A stretch of 62,056 nt of DNA from Acidimicrobiia bacterium (GCA_011523635.1 WTGI01000082.1:1-62056), one strand, 5' to 3'. Positions 42,637-51,847 are shown, numbered from the stretch's first letter. A program made the numbers and translations. Notes: generated from the sequence alone by a model not told the origin.

Positions 42637-43779
42637 ATGGCCGGCCGCACCTGCGATGTCCTCGTGATCGGCGGGGGAGTGACGGGTTGTGCGACGGCCT
42701 GGCACCTGGCCGGGTATGGCGCCAACGTGCTACTGCTGGAGCAGTTCGACCTCAATACCCAGGCGTCGGGGAGGAACGCAGGCAGCCTTCACGGCCAGAT
42801 CCAGCATTCCTCCTTCCTGGAATTCGGCGAGGAATGGGCCCGCGGCTTCCTGCCGGCCCTTCGATTCCTGGCCGACTCCCTGGAGATGTGGAGGGATCTG
42901 AGCGATGTGCTGGACACCGACCTGGAGGTCTCGCTCAACGGGGGCCTCCTCATAGCCGAGACCTCCGAGCAGATGGGGGATATAGAGCGGAAGGTCGCCA
43001 TCGAGCGGTCCGCCGGCGTGGAATCCGACCTCCTCGGGCCTGCCGACCTCCAGCGGGTCGCTCCCTACGTGTCCGAGTCGATGGTGGGCGCCCAGCTCAC
43101 CCGGGTGGAGGGGAAGGTCAACTCGATGCTGGCAGCGCCCGCATTCGCCCGCGCCGCCGTGTCCAGGGGAGTGGTCATCCGGACCGGCGCCGAGGTAATC
43201 GGGCTGGAGTGGCATGACGGCACCTTCACTGCCTCCACGCCCTTCGGTCAGGTGAGTGCCGGCCGGGTGGTGCTGGTTACGGGCAACGACCTCAACCGGT
43301 TCGCGTCGATGTGGGGTGGTGATCTGGCCATCTCCGACGATCCGGCCCAGGTCGGCGCGACCGAACCCCTGGCTCCGATGGTCCACCACCTGGTCTACTT
43401 CGCGGGCGGCCAGCTGACCTTCAAGCAAGCCAAAGTCGGGACCTTGCTGATCGGCGGCGGCTGGTCATCGGACCTCGACCCCGTGACCGGCCACAACCGG
43501 GTCAATCCCCGCAACCTGATCGCCAACATGAAGGTGGCGCTGCGGGTCGTGCCGTCGCTGGCCGGAGTCCGCCTGATCCGCACCTGGCCAGGACGTGGCC
43601 TGGCCACGCCGGACCTGTCCCCGATCATCGGCAAGGTCGGCCCCCCCGGCCTCGTGGTCGGCGTCTATCCCCACATGGGTCTGACAGCGGGCCCGCTCAT
43701 GGGCCGCGTGCTGGCCCAGCTGGCGCTGGACCGCACCCCCGAGGTCGACCTGACCCCCTTCGCCCCCGACCGCTTCTGA
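42637..43779 (+). CDS. DAO-type FAD-dependent oxidoreductase (glycine/sarcosine oxidase-like)
   Basis: 380 residues. VLVIGGGVTGCATAWHLAGYGANVLLLEQ is the FAD fold. SGRNAGSLHG follows, and the C-terminus has RTWPGRGLATPDLSPIIGKV and YPHMGLTAGPLMGRVLAQL, the DAO closing motif. Such enzymes oxidise secondary amines or amino acids (glycine, sarcosine, proline). It begins seven bases after the CoA-transferase B stop, so it is probably cotranscribed. Confidence 0.9.
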   Translation: MAGRTCDVLVIGGGVTGCATAWHLAGYGANVLLLEQFDLNTQASGRNAGSLHGQIQHSSFLEFGEEWARGFLPALRFLADSLEMWRDLSDVLDTDLEVSLNGGLLIAETSEQMGDIERKVAIERSAGVESDLLGPADLQRVAPYVSESMVGAQLTRVEGKVNSMLAAPAFARAAVSRGVVIRTGAEVIGLEWHDGTFTASTPFGQVSAGRVVLVTGNDLNRFASMWGGDLAISDDPAQVGATEPLAPMVHHLVYFAGGQLTFKQAKVGTLLIGGGWSSDLDPVTGHNRVNPRNLIANMKVALRVVPSLAGVRLIRTWPGRGLATPDLSPIIGKVGPPGLVVGVYPHMGLTAGPLMGRVLAQLALDRTPEVDLTPFAPDRF

Positions 43780-43871
43780 CATCGAACGCTTTGGGGGTTC
43801 CCGGTGCGGACTGTCGGGGCCGGATGCGGGTCCTGGGAGTCACGGTCGGTGTGGAGCGGTAGTGTGTCCCC

Positions 43872-44549
43872 ATGCTCGGAACGGTCTGCGTGGTCAACCC
43901 GAATAGCTCGGAGAACATCTCCCTGCAGATCGAGGATGCCGTGAGCGCCCTCGCTGACGACATGGGAGTCGAAGTTGAGGTAGTCACCTGCCACGGCGGT
44001 CCCCCGGCCATCGAGTCGGATGAGGACGTGGCCGCCGCGGTCGACCCCATGGTCGAGACTGCTCTGGCCCACCCCGCCGATGCCTACGTGGTGGGGTGCT
44101 TCTCGGACCCGGGGATCACCGAGTTGAGGAACGCGCTGGAGGAGCCGGTGTTCGGAATCGCCGAGTCGGCGGTCCTGGCGGCCATGTCTCGGGGACGCAG
44201 AGTCGGAATCATCTCCGCCCTCGACATCGCCATACCGCGCCACTACCGCTACTGGGACCGTATCGGCGTGTCGGCGCGGATCGTGGCCGACATTGCCACG
44301 GGCAGGGGAGTGCTGGATCTCGAGAGCGAGGATGCCTACCAGGACGTGCTCGTAACTGGGCGGAAGCTGGCCGAAGTCGGCGCGGAGGCGGTGGTGCTGG
44401 GTTGCACCGGCATGACCCACCTACGCCCTCGGCTCCAGAGCGACCTCGGGATGCCGGTCATCGAGCCATGCCGGGCGGCGCTCACCCTCGCCGCCTCAGC
44501 TCTCCGGGACGCATCCCCGGTAACCGGAGTGGATTCGCCTCCCAGTTAG
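43872..44549 (+). CDS. Asp/Glu/hydantoin racemase family protein
   Basis: 225 residues. The two catalytic cysteines of the family are C76 (VVGCFSDPG) and C178 (VLGCTGM), with an N-terminal VVNPNSS motif typical of hydantoin racemases. It probably racemises a substituted hydantoin or a related cyclic ureide, which connects with the dihydropyrimidinase-like gene in this window although they are far apart. The gap to the preceding gene is 92 bases. Confidence 0.9.
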   Translation: MLGTVCVVNPNSSENISLQIEDAVSALADDMGVEVEVVTCHGGPPAIESDEDVAAAVDPMVETALAHPADAYVVGCFSDPGITELRNALEEPVFGIAESAVLAAMSRGRRVGIISALDIAIPRHYRYWDRIGVSARIVADIATGRGVLDLESEDAYQDVLVTGRKLAEVGAEAVVLGCTGMTHLRPRLQSDLGMPVIEPCRAALTLAASALRDASPVTGVDSPPS

Positions 44550-44939
44550 AAGGCAAGGAACAGCTGCCCGAGCATCCACCACCCCGGCGGTTAGGTCCCC
44601 GGCAGACGCCGACCCACCGTTCGGCACACTGCTCCTCCCTCCTCACAACTCCACCGGCTTGGCGGGCAGCCCAGACCTGACCGGTGCGTCGCTTCTTCGG
44701 GCGCTGGGCCCGAAAATAATTAGTAAAGCAACTTGACAAACTAATCAGAAGAGGAGGACAATACGGATCGAGTCGGCGAGATCCACCCGGTCGCCAGGCC
44801 TGTATGGCTCGCCGTCAACGGATCACGAGGATGGGATGACGGCCGGCACCTGCGTCTACCGGTTTGTATCGGGTTTCCGGGGCAGACGGTCACCGACGCG
44901 GCTTGACGCCCACTGCCAACACTCCGAGGAGCGCGAGAC
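44550..44939. other. Regulatory gap upstream of the ROK operon
   Basis: 390 bases without a gene. The left 150 bases are GC-rich with nothing recognisable. An abrupt AT-rich patch at 44711-44750 carries the candidate operator and -35 element. The remaining leader up to the ROK start at 44940 is unusually long, about 180 bases, and shows no riboswitch I can name. Confidence 0.5.
44719..44745 (+). promoter_or_regulatory. Candidate ROK operator overlapping a promoter
   Basis: Perfect inverted arms ATTAGT (44719-44724) and ACTAAT (44740-44745) flank a 15-base centre containing TTGACA (44733-44738), a consensus -35 box. GACAAT at about 18 bases further could serve as -10. ROK repressors usually bind AT-rich inverted repeats, and the site is the only AT-rich island upstream of the ROK gene. 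Binding here would block the promoter. Confidence 0.55.
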
Positions 44940-46130
44940 ATGATCGACGGATCCGGCTCCTGGGCACTTCGCCTCCGTAACGGCCAGGCGGTCTTCGACG
45001 AGTTCATGGAGGCTGCGCCGTTCCCGATCTCACGCGCCACCCTGGCCCGCCGGACCGGGTTGTCGAAGCCGACCGTGTCCGCTCTGGTGTCTGACCTCGA
45101 GGACGCCGGCGTCGTGAGCCTCATCCCTCCCGAGGCTTCCCGAGGCCGGATCGGGCGCCCGGCCGCGCCCTACGCGCTGGTGCCGGACGCCGCGCTGGTG
45201 GTGGGAGTGGACATGGGGGCCACCAAGGTAATCGTGGGTGTGGCCGATTTGCTCGGGCGGGTACTGGCGGAGGACCGTATCGATACCGCCTCCCATGCCC
45301 GGGCCGCGGTGGACGCGGTGGTGGGGTCCACGACCCGCCTGCTCGCGAACCTCGGTAAGGGTCACCTCCTCGAGTCCGGATGCGTGGGCGTGCCCGGCGT
45401 GTACAGGCCGCGGTCGGACCGGGTGGAAATGTCACCCAACCTCGCAGGGTTCGCCGGTCTCCCGATCCGGGCGGAACTCTCCGAGCGGCTCGGTGTGCCC
45501 GTCACGATCGAGAACGACGTGAACCTGGCCGCAGTGGCGGAAGCGGAAGCGATGGACGATCGTGGCGGGCTCGACTTCGTGGCCATCTCGGTCGGCACCG
45601 GTATAGGCGCCGGGCTGGTCATGGACGGGAAGCTGTACCGGGGGGGACATGGCGCCGCCGGAGAGCTCGGGTCGATCGACATCTCCGGAGCGAGCGACGA
45701 CCGGACGGGACGTCTCACTCTGGAGGATGTAGCCGCCGCTCCCGCCATCCGCAAGCGATTCCGCCAGGCAATGGATACCGGCCTTACCTCCCGCCTCGCG
45801 CGCGATGCCGAGGTCTCGGAGATCCTCCTCGCGGCCTCTTCGGGTGACGAGGCTGCGTCCGAGGCCCTCGGCATCGCCGCCGAGGCGATGGCATCCGCGG
45901 TGGCCTGGCTCTGCTGGTTCAGCGATCCGGCCCGGATCGTCTTCGGGGGCGGGGTCGGATCCAATCCCATTTTCGTCGATGCGGTGCGCGCGAAGCTGGA
46001 CGGTCACTTGGACGAGACACCGGAATTGGTTGCTTCGGCACTGGGGAACCGGGCTGCCTTCATGGGAGCGATCTCGACCGCCCGGGCTTCGGTGCGGACC
46101 ACCTTCGTACGGGGCCGGTTGGGCCGATGA
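44940..46130 (+). CDS. ROK-family transcriptional regulator
   Basis: 396 residues: an N-terminal winged helix (ISRATLARRTGLSKPTVSALVSDLEDAGVV) and a sugar-kinase-like ROK domain with VVGVDMGATKVIVGVADL, IENDVNLAAVAEA and GTGIGAGLVMDGKLYRGGHGAAGELGSID. The usual zinc-binding Cys cluster (CxCGxxGC) after the GHE-type motif is not seen. It most likely represses the following ABC/M20/NagB genes and is relieved by a sugar-like ligand. A GAGGAG site lies upstream; the stop overlaps the next gene (ATGA). Confidence 0.9.
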   Translation: MIDGSGSWALRLRNGQAVFDEFMEAAPFPISRATLARRTGLSKPTVSALVSDLEDAGVVSLIPPEASRGRIGRPAAPYALVPDAALVVGVDMGATKVIVGVADLLGRVLAEDRIDTASHARAAVDAVVGSTTRLLANLGKGHLLESGCVGVPGVYRPRSDRVEMSPNLAGFAGLPIRAELSERLGVPVTIENDVNLAAVAEAEAMDDRGGLDFVAISVGTGIGAGLVMDGKLYRGGHGAAGELGSIDISGASDDRTGRLTLEDVAAAPAIRKRFRQAMDTGLTSRLARDAEVSEILLAASSGDEAASEALGIAAEAMASAVAWLCWFSDPARIVFGGGVGSNPIFVDAVRAKLDGHLDETPELVASALGNRAAFMGAISTARASVRTTFVRGRLGR

Positions 46131-47413
46131 CGGCAAGCGTGAGGTCACCGGCCGACGAGATCGCCGCCGCTGTCGACGAGGAGGAACTGGTCGGTTTGGT
46201 TCTGGAGGCCGTGCGGATCCCCAGCGTCACCCCGCACGAAACAGCCTTCGCCGAATGGGCCGGGAGCCGGATGGAGGAGGGACCCTGGGACCGGGTGCGT
46301 CTGGTCGAGGCGGAACCGGGACGGCCCAACGTCTACGCGGAGCTGGGCCAGGCCGAAGGACGGTCCCTGGTCCTGGCGGGGCATCTCGACACCGTGCACG
46401 CGGACGACTGGGTGCGGGAGTGGAGCGGAACCGACCGGGCGGACCCATTCGCAGGGAAGATCATCGACGGCGAGATATGGGCCCGAGGCGTCACCGACCA
46501 GAAGGCGGGAGTCTGCTCGATCATCGAGGTGGCCCGGGCCGTAGACCGGGCCGGCTACCGCCTGGCCGGCCCGCTGACGGGGTTGCTGGTTTGCGACGAG
46601 GAGTCCGGTCAGCCTGGCAGCGGGCTCTCCGTGGGTATGCGGGCGGCTGTCTCGCACCTCTTCAATGGCTCCGGCCGGGCGCCGGACTTCGCCATCTACA
46701 CCGAACCCACCACCGGTGCGATCTACACCGCACAGATGGGTTTCCTGATCGCCGACGTCACGCTATCCGGCAAGTCGGCCTACTTCGGAACCCCCGAGTT
46801 GGGCGTGGATGCGCTACGTGCGGGCCACGCTCTCCTGAGCGAGCTCTGGGACCGGAACGAGACCCTGCGTACCGGGGAGGCCCATGAACTCCTCGGCGAG
46901 CGGTTCCTCCTGGTGACCCATGCAGAATCCGGGGGCAACATCGCGGTTCCGGGCGAGTTCCGGCTGTCGCTGATCCAGAAACTGCTACCGGGCGACGACC
47001 TCAACCACCACGCCGACGCCTTGAGGGACATAGCCGCGAACGTGGCGGACGGCCACGGCGTATCGGCCGACGTGGTCTTCTCCGCCCCCCGTGATCACGG
47101 GGTAGGGGGGACACCGGACGAGGTCCCGCCGGACCATCCGGGCGTCCGCTCGCTGATGGATTCGATCGAACACACGACCGGCGGGCGCGCCCGGATCGAG
47201 GGCGCTCCCTACTGGTCCGAGAAGCCACTGCTCCGGGCAGCCGGGATCCCCGGCGTGTACTTCGCTCCCGGGGACATAGCTACCTGTCACACGCCATTCG
47301 AACGGCTCCCGATCCAGGAGTTGATCTCCGCTACCCGCACGTTGGCCCACTTCGTGGCGTCGTGGTGCGGGGTGGAGCAAGCAGCGAGAGGGCGGCCGGA
47401 GGAGGAACAATGA
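46127..47413 (+). CDS. M20-family metallo-amidohydrolase (ArgE/DapE/carboxypeptidase-like)
   Basis: 428 residues. The dizinc site is recognisable: GHLDTVHADDW (His/Asp), ARGVTDQKAG (bridging Asp region), VCDEESG (catalytic Glu and ligand) and a C-terminal CHTPFERL His. M20 enzymes cleave N-acyl or peptide amide bonds. Translationally coupled at both ends (ATGA overlaps) with the ROK regulator and the binding-protein gene, so it is integral to the transport operon, probably deacylating the imported solute. Confidence 0.9.
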   Translation: MTASVRSPADEIAAAVDEEELVGLVLEAVRIPSVTPHETAFAEWAGSRMEEGPWDRVRLVEAEPGRPNVYAELGQAEGRSLVLAGHLDTVHADDWVREWSGTDRADPFAGKIIDGEIWARGVTDQKAGVCSIIEVARAVDRAGYRLAGPLTGLLVCDEESGQPGSGLSVGMRAAVSHLFNGSGRAPDFAIYTEPTTGAIYTAQMGFLIADVTLSGKSAYFGTPELGVDALRAGHALLSELWDRNETLRTGEAHELLGERFLLVTHAESGGNIAVPGEFRLSLIQKLLPGDDLNHHADALRDIAANVADGHGVSADVVFSAPRDHGVGGTPDEVPPDHPGVRSLMDSIEHTTGGRARIEGAPYWSEKPLLRAAGIPGVYFAPGDIATCHTPFERLPIQELISATRTLAHFVASWCGVEQAARGRPEEEQ

Positions 47414-49599
47414 AGACAAGAACGAGGACATCGAGGCGGCGGATGTTCATTGCCACGTTGGCGGTGCTCGGCCTGCTGGCTGCGGCCTGCGGCAGTGGTG
47501 ACGTTGCCGAGGAAACCACGACCACCAGGGCAGCCACTACCCAGGCCCCTGCCACCACCGAGGCGCCTGCGGCGCCGGTGGCTCCTGTGACTCGGGGGCC
47601 GGGGGGTGAGGTGGCTACTCCGTCGGGTGAGATTGCGCTTTCTGCTGATGAGATCGATCGGGTGAAGGCGGGTGGTTATACGGCTGCGTTGTTGTGGCAT
47701 ACCGCTGGTGCGTTCACTGATGCGGTGAGTCAGGGCGCTCGGGACGCGTTCGCCGAGTTGGGTATCGAGGTGATTGCTGAGACGAACGCGCAGTTCGACG
47801 CGGCGCAGCAGGCGAATGATGTCGAGACGGTGATGGCTCAGAATCCTGACATCATTATCAGTTTGGTTCTCGATCCGGTGTCGGGTGCGGAGGCGTTCCG
47901 TCCGGCTGTTGATGCGGGTGTGCAGCTGGTGTTCTTGAGCAATGTGCCCGAGGGATACGTTCATGGGACTGACTATGTCGGGGTGGTGACCGATGATCTG
48001 GCGGCGATGGGTATTGCTGCTGCCGATCTGTTGGCTGATGCGTTGGGTGGTCAGGGCAAGGTGGGTTTCATCTTCCATGATGCTGCCTATTACGTGACGA
48101 ATCAGCGGGATCAGGCTTTCAAGGCCTGGATCGAGGCTGCTTATCCGGGTATCGAGATCGTGGATGAGCAGGGTTTGGCGGATCCGGCCGCTGCTGAGGA
48201 GATCGCGGCGTCGTTGTTGACCCGCAATCCTGATCTCAATGGCATCTATGCGCCGTGGTCGGCTGGTCCTGCCGATGGGGTCTTGGCGGCTCTGCGGGCG
48301 GCCGGCGCTTCGGATGTGGCGGTGGTGACTCTGGACCTGGACACGAACGTGTCGTTGGATCTGGTGGAGGGCGGCAACATCGTGGGGATCGCCGCTGACG
48401 AGGCTTATGCCCTGGGCCGGACCATGGCTCTTGAGGGCGCCTACGGCCTGGTCGGCAAGCCGGCGCCTCCTTTCGTGGTGGTTCCCGCCATCAAGGTCAC
48501 CGCCGACAACATCGTCGACGCCTACCGCCAGTCGCTGGCAACCGACCCACCAACCGAAGTCATGCAAGCCCTCGGTGAAATGCCTGCGGCGCCGGTGGCT
48601 CCTGTGACTCGGGGGCCGGGGGGTGAGGTGGCTACTCCGTCGGGTGAGATTGCGCTTTCTGCTGATGAGATCGATCGGGTGAAGGCGGGTGGTTATACGG
48701 CTGCGTTGTTGTGGCATACCGCTGGTGCGTTCACTGATGCGGTGAGTCAGGGCGCTCGGGACGCGTTCGCCGAGTTGGGTATCGAGGTGATTGCTGAGAC
48801 GAACGCGCAGTTCGACGCGGCGCAGCAGGCGAATGATGTCGAGACGGTGATGGCTCAGAATCCTGACATCATTATCAGTTTGGTTCTCGATCCGGTGTCG
48901 GGTGCGGAGGCGTTCCGTCCGGCTGTTGATGCGGGTGTGCAGCTGGTGTTCTTGAGCAATGTGCCCGAGGGATACGTTCATGGGACTGACTATGTCGGGG
49001 TGGTGACCGATGATCTGGCGGCGATGGGTATTGCTGCTGCCGATCTGTTGGCTGATGCGTTGGGTGGTCAGGGCAAGGTGGGTTTCATCTTCCATGATGC
49101 TGCCTATTACGTGACGAATCAGCGGGATCAGGCTTTCAAGGCCTGGATCGAGGCTGCTTATCCGGGTATCGAGATCGTGGATGAGCAGGGTTTGGCGGAT
49201 CCGGCCGCTGCTGAGGAGATCGCGGCGTCGTTGTTGACCCGCAATCCTGATCTCAATGGCATCTATGCGCCGTGGTCGGCTGGTCCTGCCGATGGGGTCT
49301 TGGCGGCTCTGCGGGCGGCCGGCGCTTCGGATGTGGCGGTGGTGACTCTGGACCTGGACACGAACGTGTCGTTGGATCTGGTGGAGGGCGGCAACATCGT
49401 GGGGATCGCCGCTGACGAGGCTTATGCCCTGGGCCGGACCATGGCTCTTGAGGGCGCCTACGGCCTGGTCGGCAAGCCGGCGCCTCCTTTCGTGGTGGTT
49501 CCCGCCATCAAGGTCACCGCCGACAACATCGTCGACGCCTACCGCCAGTCGCTGGCAACCGACCCACCAACCGAAGTCATGCAAGCCCTCGGCGGATAG
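47410..49599 (+). CDS. Sugar-type ABC binding lipoprotein with perfectly duplicated domain
   Basis: 729 residues. One signal peptide (lipobox LLAAAC, Cys27) and a Thr-rich linker are followed by two complete copies of a periplasmic-binding-protein type 1 domain, at about residues 53-389 and 392-728, with identical amino acids. Each copy has YTAALLWHTAGAFTDAVSQGA, NDVETVMAQNPDIIISLVLDP and GKVGFIFHDAAYYVTNQRDQAF, as in ribose/xylose-type binding proteins. A single-domain protein would be about 390 residues. It starts by ATGA overlap with the M20 gene. The duplication may be real or an assembly error. Confidence 0.88.
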   Translation: MKTRTRTSRRRMFIATLAVLGLLAAACGSGDVAEETTTTRAATTQAPATTEAPAAPVAPVTRGPGGEVATPSGEIALSADEIDRVKAGGYTAALLWHTAGAFTDAVSQGARDAFAELGIEVIAETNAQFDAAQQANDVETVMAQNPDIIISLVLDPVSGAEAFRPAVDAGVQLVFLSNVPEGYVHGTDYVGVVTDDLAAMGIAAADLLADALGGQGKVGFIFHDAAYYVTNQRDQAFKAWIEAAYPGIEIVDEQGLADPAAAEEIAASLLTRNPDLNGIYAPWSAGPADGVLAALRAAGASDVAVVTLDLDTNVSLDLVEGGNIVGIAADEAYALGRTMALEGAYGLVGKPAPPFVVVPAIKVTADNIVDAYRQSLATDPPTEVMQALGEMPAAPVAPVTRGPGGEVATPSGEIALSADEIDRVKAGGYTAALLWHTAGAFTDAVSQGARDAFAELGIEVIAETNAQFDAAQQANDVETVMAQNPDIIISLVLDPVSGAEAFRPAVDAGVQLVFLSNVPEGYVHGTDYVGVVTDDLAAMGIAAADLLADALGGQGKVGFIFHDAAYYVTNQRDQAFKAWIEAAYPGIEIVDEQGLADPAAAEEIAASLLTRNPDLNGIYAPWSAGPADGVLAALRAAGASDVAVVTLDLDTNVSLDLVEGGNIVGIAADEAYALGRTMALEGAYGLVGKPAPPFVVVPAIKVTADNIVDAYRQSLATDPPTEVMQALGG
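47565..48575 (+). repeat. 1,011-bp direct repeat, copy 1
   Basis: Matches copy 2 (48582-49592) at an offset of exactly 1,017 bp (339 codons). I found no base difference in the parts I compared, and the two translations are identical. Within each copy the first three quarters prefer G- and T-ending codons, unlike the C-rich codon endings of neighbouring genes and of the copy's own last quarter. Confidence 0.9.
48582..49592 (+). repeat. 1,011-bp direct repeat, copy 2
   Basis: Second copy of the binding-protein domain repeat. It is joined in frame to copy 1 through a two-residue junction (EM) and diverges from copy 1 only at the final codons, where it runs into the stop. Confidence 0.9.
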
Positions 49600-49636
49600 G
49601 CTGTAGCCGTCCGAGTGTCCGAAGGAACTGCCCGAA

Positions 49637-50635
49637 GTGAAGGCGGTAGGTAAACCGCTTAGAGCCGTCGCCGGCTCGATACGGTCACGGGCGCGCCAAG
49701 GCGACGATGGCGGGTTTCGACAGTACGTCGTGTACCTCGCCTTCGTCTCGATCCTCGCCGTCTTCGCCCTGTTCCTTTGGGACGACGGGTTTCTCAGCAC
49801 TTCCAACCTGCTGAACATCGGGAGGCAGGCGGCGCCAATCGCGGTGATGGCGGTGGGGATGGCCTTCGCCCTGGCATCCGCCGAGATCGACCTGTCCGTC
49901 GGGTCGACGGTGGCCCTCTCGTCGCTGGTGGCTGCGGTGGTGGTGGGCGATCACGGGTTCTTGGCGGGTGCGGCCGCGGCGGTGGTCACCGGAGTCCTGG
50001 TCGGACTGTTCAACGGTCTGATCACCGTCAAGGTCCGGATCCCCTCCTTCCTGGTCACCCTGGGAACGCTGGGCATCATCAGCGGGATCGCCCGCAACGT
50101 GAACAACCTCCAGTCGATGCCGATCCGGGACGACACCTTCTCGGCTCTGTTCGGCGCCGGCTCGTTGGGTCCGGTCTCGTCCCTGGTCGTCTGGACGATC
50201 ATCGTGTTCGCGCTGGGCCACTTCGCGCTACACCACCTGCGCTGGGGCCGCCATGTCCTGGCCACGGGAGCGGACCGGGAGTCGGCGAACGCATCCGGGC
50301 TCAATACGGATCGCATCCGGGTCAGCGCGCTCGTGGCGAGCGCCACCGCCGCCGCCTTCGCCGGGGTGCTGCTGGCCGGACGGCTGGCCATCGGCCGCCA
50401 CGACCTCGGGGAGAACGACCTGCTGACTGTGATCGCGGCGGTTGTCATAGGGGGCACCAGCCTGTTCGGGGGGCGCGCCTCGATCGCGGGGGCGGTTACC
50501 GGGGCGATCATCATGGCGATGCTCAACAACGGGCTGATCCTGATGGGGCTGGAGGTGGCGGACCAACTGATCGCCCGCGGCGCGATCATCATCCTCGCCG
50601 TGGCACTCAGCATGCGAGCACCGCAAGAGAGTTGA
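49637..50635 (+). CDS. Sugar ABC transporter permease (RbsC/XylH-like)
   Basis: 332 residues with eight to ten membrane segments. Landmarks are FLSTSNLLNIGRQAAPIAVMAVGMAFALASAEIDLSVGS, GLITVKVRIPSFLVTLGTLGI, ATGADRESANASGLNTDRIRVSALV and VVIGGTSLFGGRASIAGAVTGAIIMAMLNNGLILMG, characteristic of the BPD_transp_2 ribose/xylose family. GTG start. It follows the binding protein by 37 bases and precedes the YhfX-like gene by six. Confidence 0.93.
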   Translation: MKAVGKPLRAVAGSIRSRARQGDDGGFRQYVVYLAFVSILAVFALFLWDDGFLSTSNLLNIGRQAAPIAVMAVGMAFALASAEIDLSVGSTVALSSLVAAVVVGDHGFLAGAAAAVVTGVLVGLFNGLITVKVRIPSFLVTLGTLGIISGIARNVNNLQSMPIRDDTFSALFGAGSLGPVSSLVVWTIIVFALGHFALHHLRWGRHVLATGADRESANASGLNTDRIRVSALVASATAAAFAGVLLAGRLAIGRHDLGENDLLTVIAAVVIGGTSLFGGRASIAGAVTGAIIMAMLNNGLILMGLEVADQLIARGAIIILAVALSMRAPQES

Positions 50636-50641
50636 GCCACG

Positions 50642-51847
50642 ATGTTCCTCAAGACACTGCTGACCCGTAACAGGCCCTTCGTCGAGGCGGCCATCCGGCT
50701 CCACCAGGAGGGGAGCATCCCCGCCAACAGCTATGTCCTGGATCTCGACACGATCGAGGCCAACACCCGCCACTTCTCCAACGAGGCCCACCGCCGGGGG
50801 CTCACGGTGTATGCGATGAGCAAGCAGTTGGGCCGCGCCGGGGGTGCGCTGGATGCGATAACCCGGGGCGGCGCCGACGGTTACGTGGCGGTCGACATGG
50901 CCTGCGCCCGGCCCATCGTGGCCGGTGGGCACAGGCTGGGCAATCTGGGGCATCTCGTCCAGATGGCGCGGGGCGAGACCCGTGAGGCGGCCGGCATGGC
51001 CCCCGAATACTGGACCATCTTCTCCCGCACCAAGGCTTCGGAGGCCTCCGGGGCGGTGGCGAGGCTCGGGCGCACCCAGGACGTGCTCCTCCGGATATGG
51101 AGCGAGGGCGACGTCTTCTATCCCGGGCACGAAGGGGGTTTCCACATCGACGAACTGCCGGCTGCCATCGCCTTCGTGAACAGAACCGCCGGGCTGAGGT
51201 TCGCAGGTCTCACCACCTTCCCCGCCCTTCTCTATGACAAGGAAACCAGGAAGGTGGCCGCCACTCCCAACGTGGAGACCCTCGCCCGTGGGGTGGAGGT
51301 GGCATCCGGCACGCTAGGAGACGGCGCCCGCATCGAGGTCAACGCACCCGGCACGACCTCCACCGCGGTCCTCGATCTGCTGGCGGACATCGGGGCCACC
51401 CAGGTGGAGCCGGGTCACGGCCTGACCGGGTCGACTCCTCTGCACGCGGTGGAGGAGCTACCCGAACAGCCCGCCGCCCTGTACCTCACCGAGGTAGCCC
51501 ACCTGCACCAGGGGGTTCCGCTGTGCTTCGGCGGTGGTTTCTACGTCGATCCGGTCTTCGACCCGTACGGCACGCGGGCACTGGTGGCGGCCGCCCCCGA
51601 GGACGCGTCCACCGAGCCGGTGCCGCTCGACATGCCCGACCCGGCCGGCATCGACTACTACGCGAGGCTCCATTCACCGGCATCCCGCACCGTAGAGGAG
51701 GGAGACACGGTGATCTGCGGCTTCCGCGTTCAGGCCTTCGTGACACGGGCCTGCGTGGTCGGAGTGGCGGGCGCCCGAACGGCTGCCCCGGTGGTGGTCG
51801 GTGTCTGGAACACCATGGGCGACCCGATACCGGCGAGGGAAGGATGA
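50642..51847 (+). CDS. YhfX-like PLP-dependent alanine-racemase-fold protein
   Basis: 401 residues. MFLKTLLTRNRPFVEAAIRLHQEG and SYVLDLDTIEANTRHF...LTVYAMSKQLGR follow the YhfX family, with the PLP lysine at K61. Later GFHIDELPAAIAFVNR and APGTTSTAVLDLLADIGATQVEPGHGL fit. YhfX belongs to the yhf cluster of E. coli, whose exact chemistry is not established to my knowledge; fold type III points to a racemase or aldolase acting on an amino acid. Stop overlaps the ATPase start (ATGA). Confidence 0.85.
   Translation: MFLKTLLTRNRPFVEAAIRLHQEGSIPANSYVLDLDTIEANTRHFSNEAHRRGLTVYAMSKQLGRAGGALDAITRGGADGYVAVDMACARPIVAGGHRLGNLGHLVQMARGETREAAGMAPEYWTIFSRTKASEASGAVARLGRTQDVLLRIWSEGDVFYPGHEGGFHIDELPAAIAFVNRTAGLRFAGLTTFPALLYDKETRKVAATPNVETLARGVEVASGTLGDGARIEVNAPGTTSTAVLDLLADIGATQVEPGHGLTGSTPLHAVEELPEQPAALYLTEVAHLHQGVPLCFGGGFYVDPVFDPYGTRALVAAAPEDASTEPVPLDMPDPAGIDYYARLHSPASRTVEEGDTVICGFRVQAFVTRACVVGVAGARTAAPVVVGVWNTMGDPIPAREG

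Noticed and set aside
47287..49818. Very long open frame (843 codons) on the minus strand across the duplicated binding protein
   Set aside because: It is antisense to a well-supported binding protein, and its translation has no family motifs; the length comes from GC-rich codons and the repeat.
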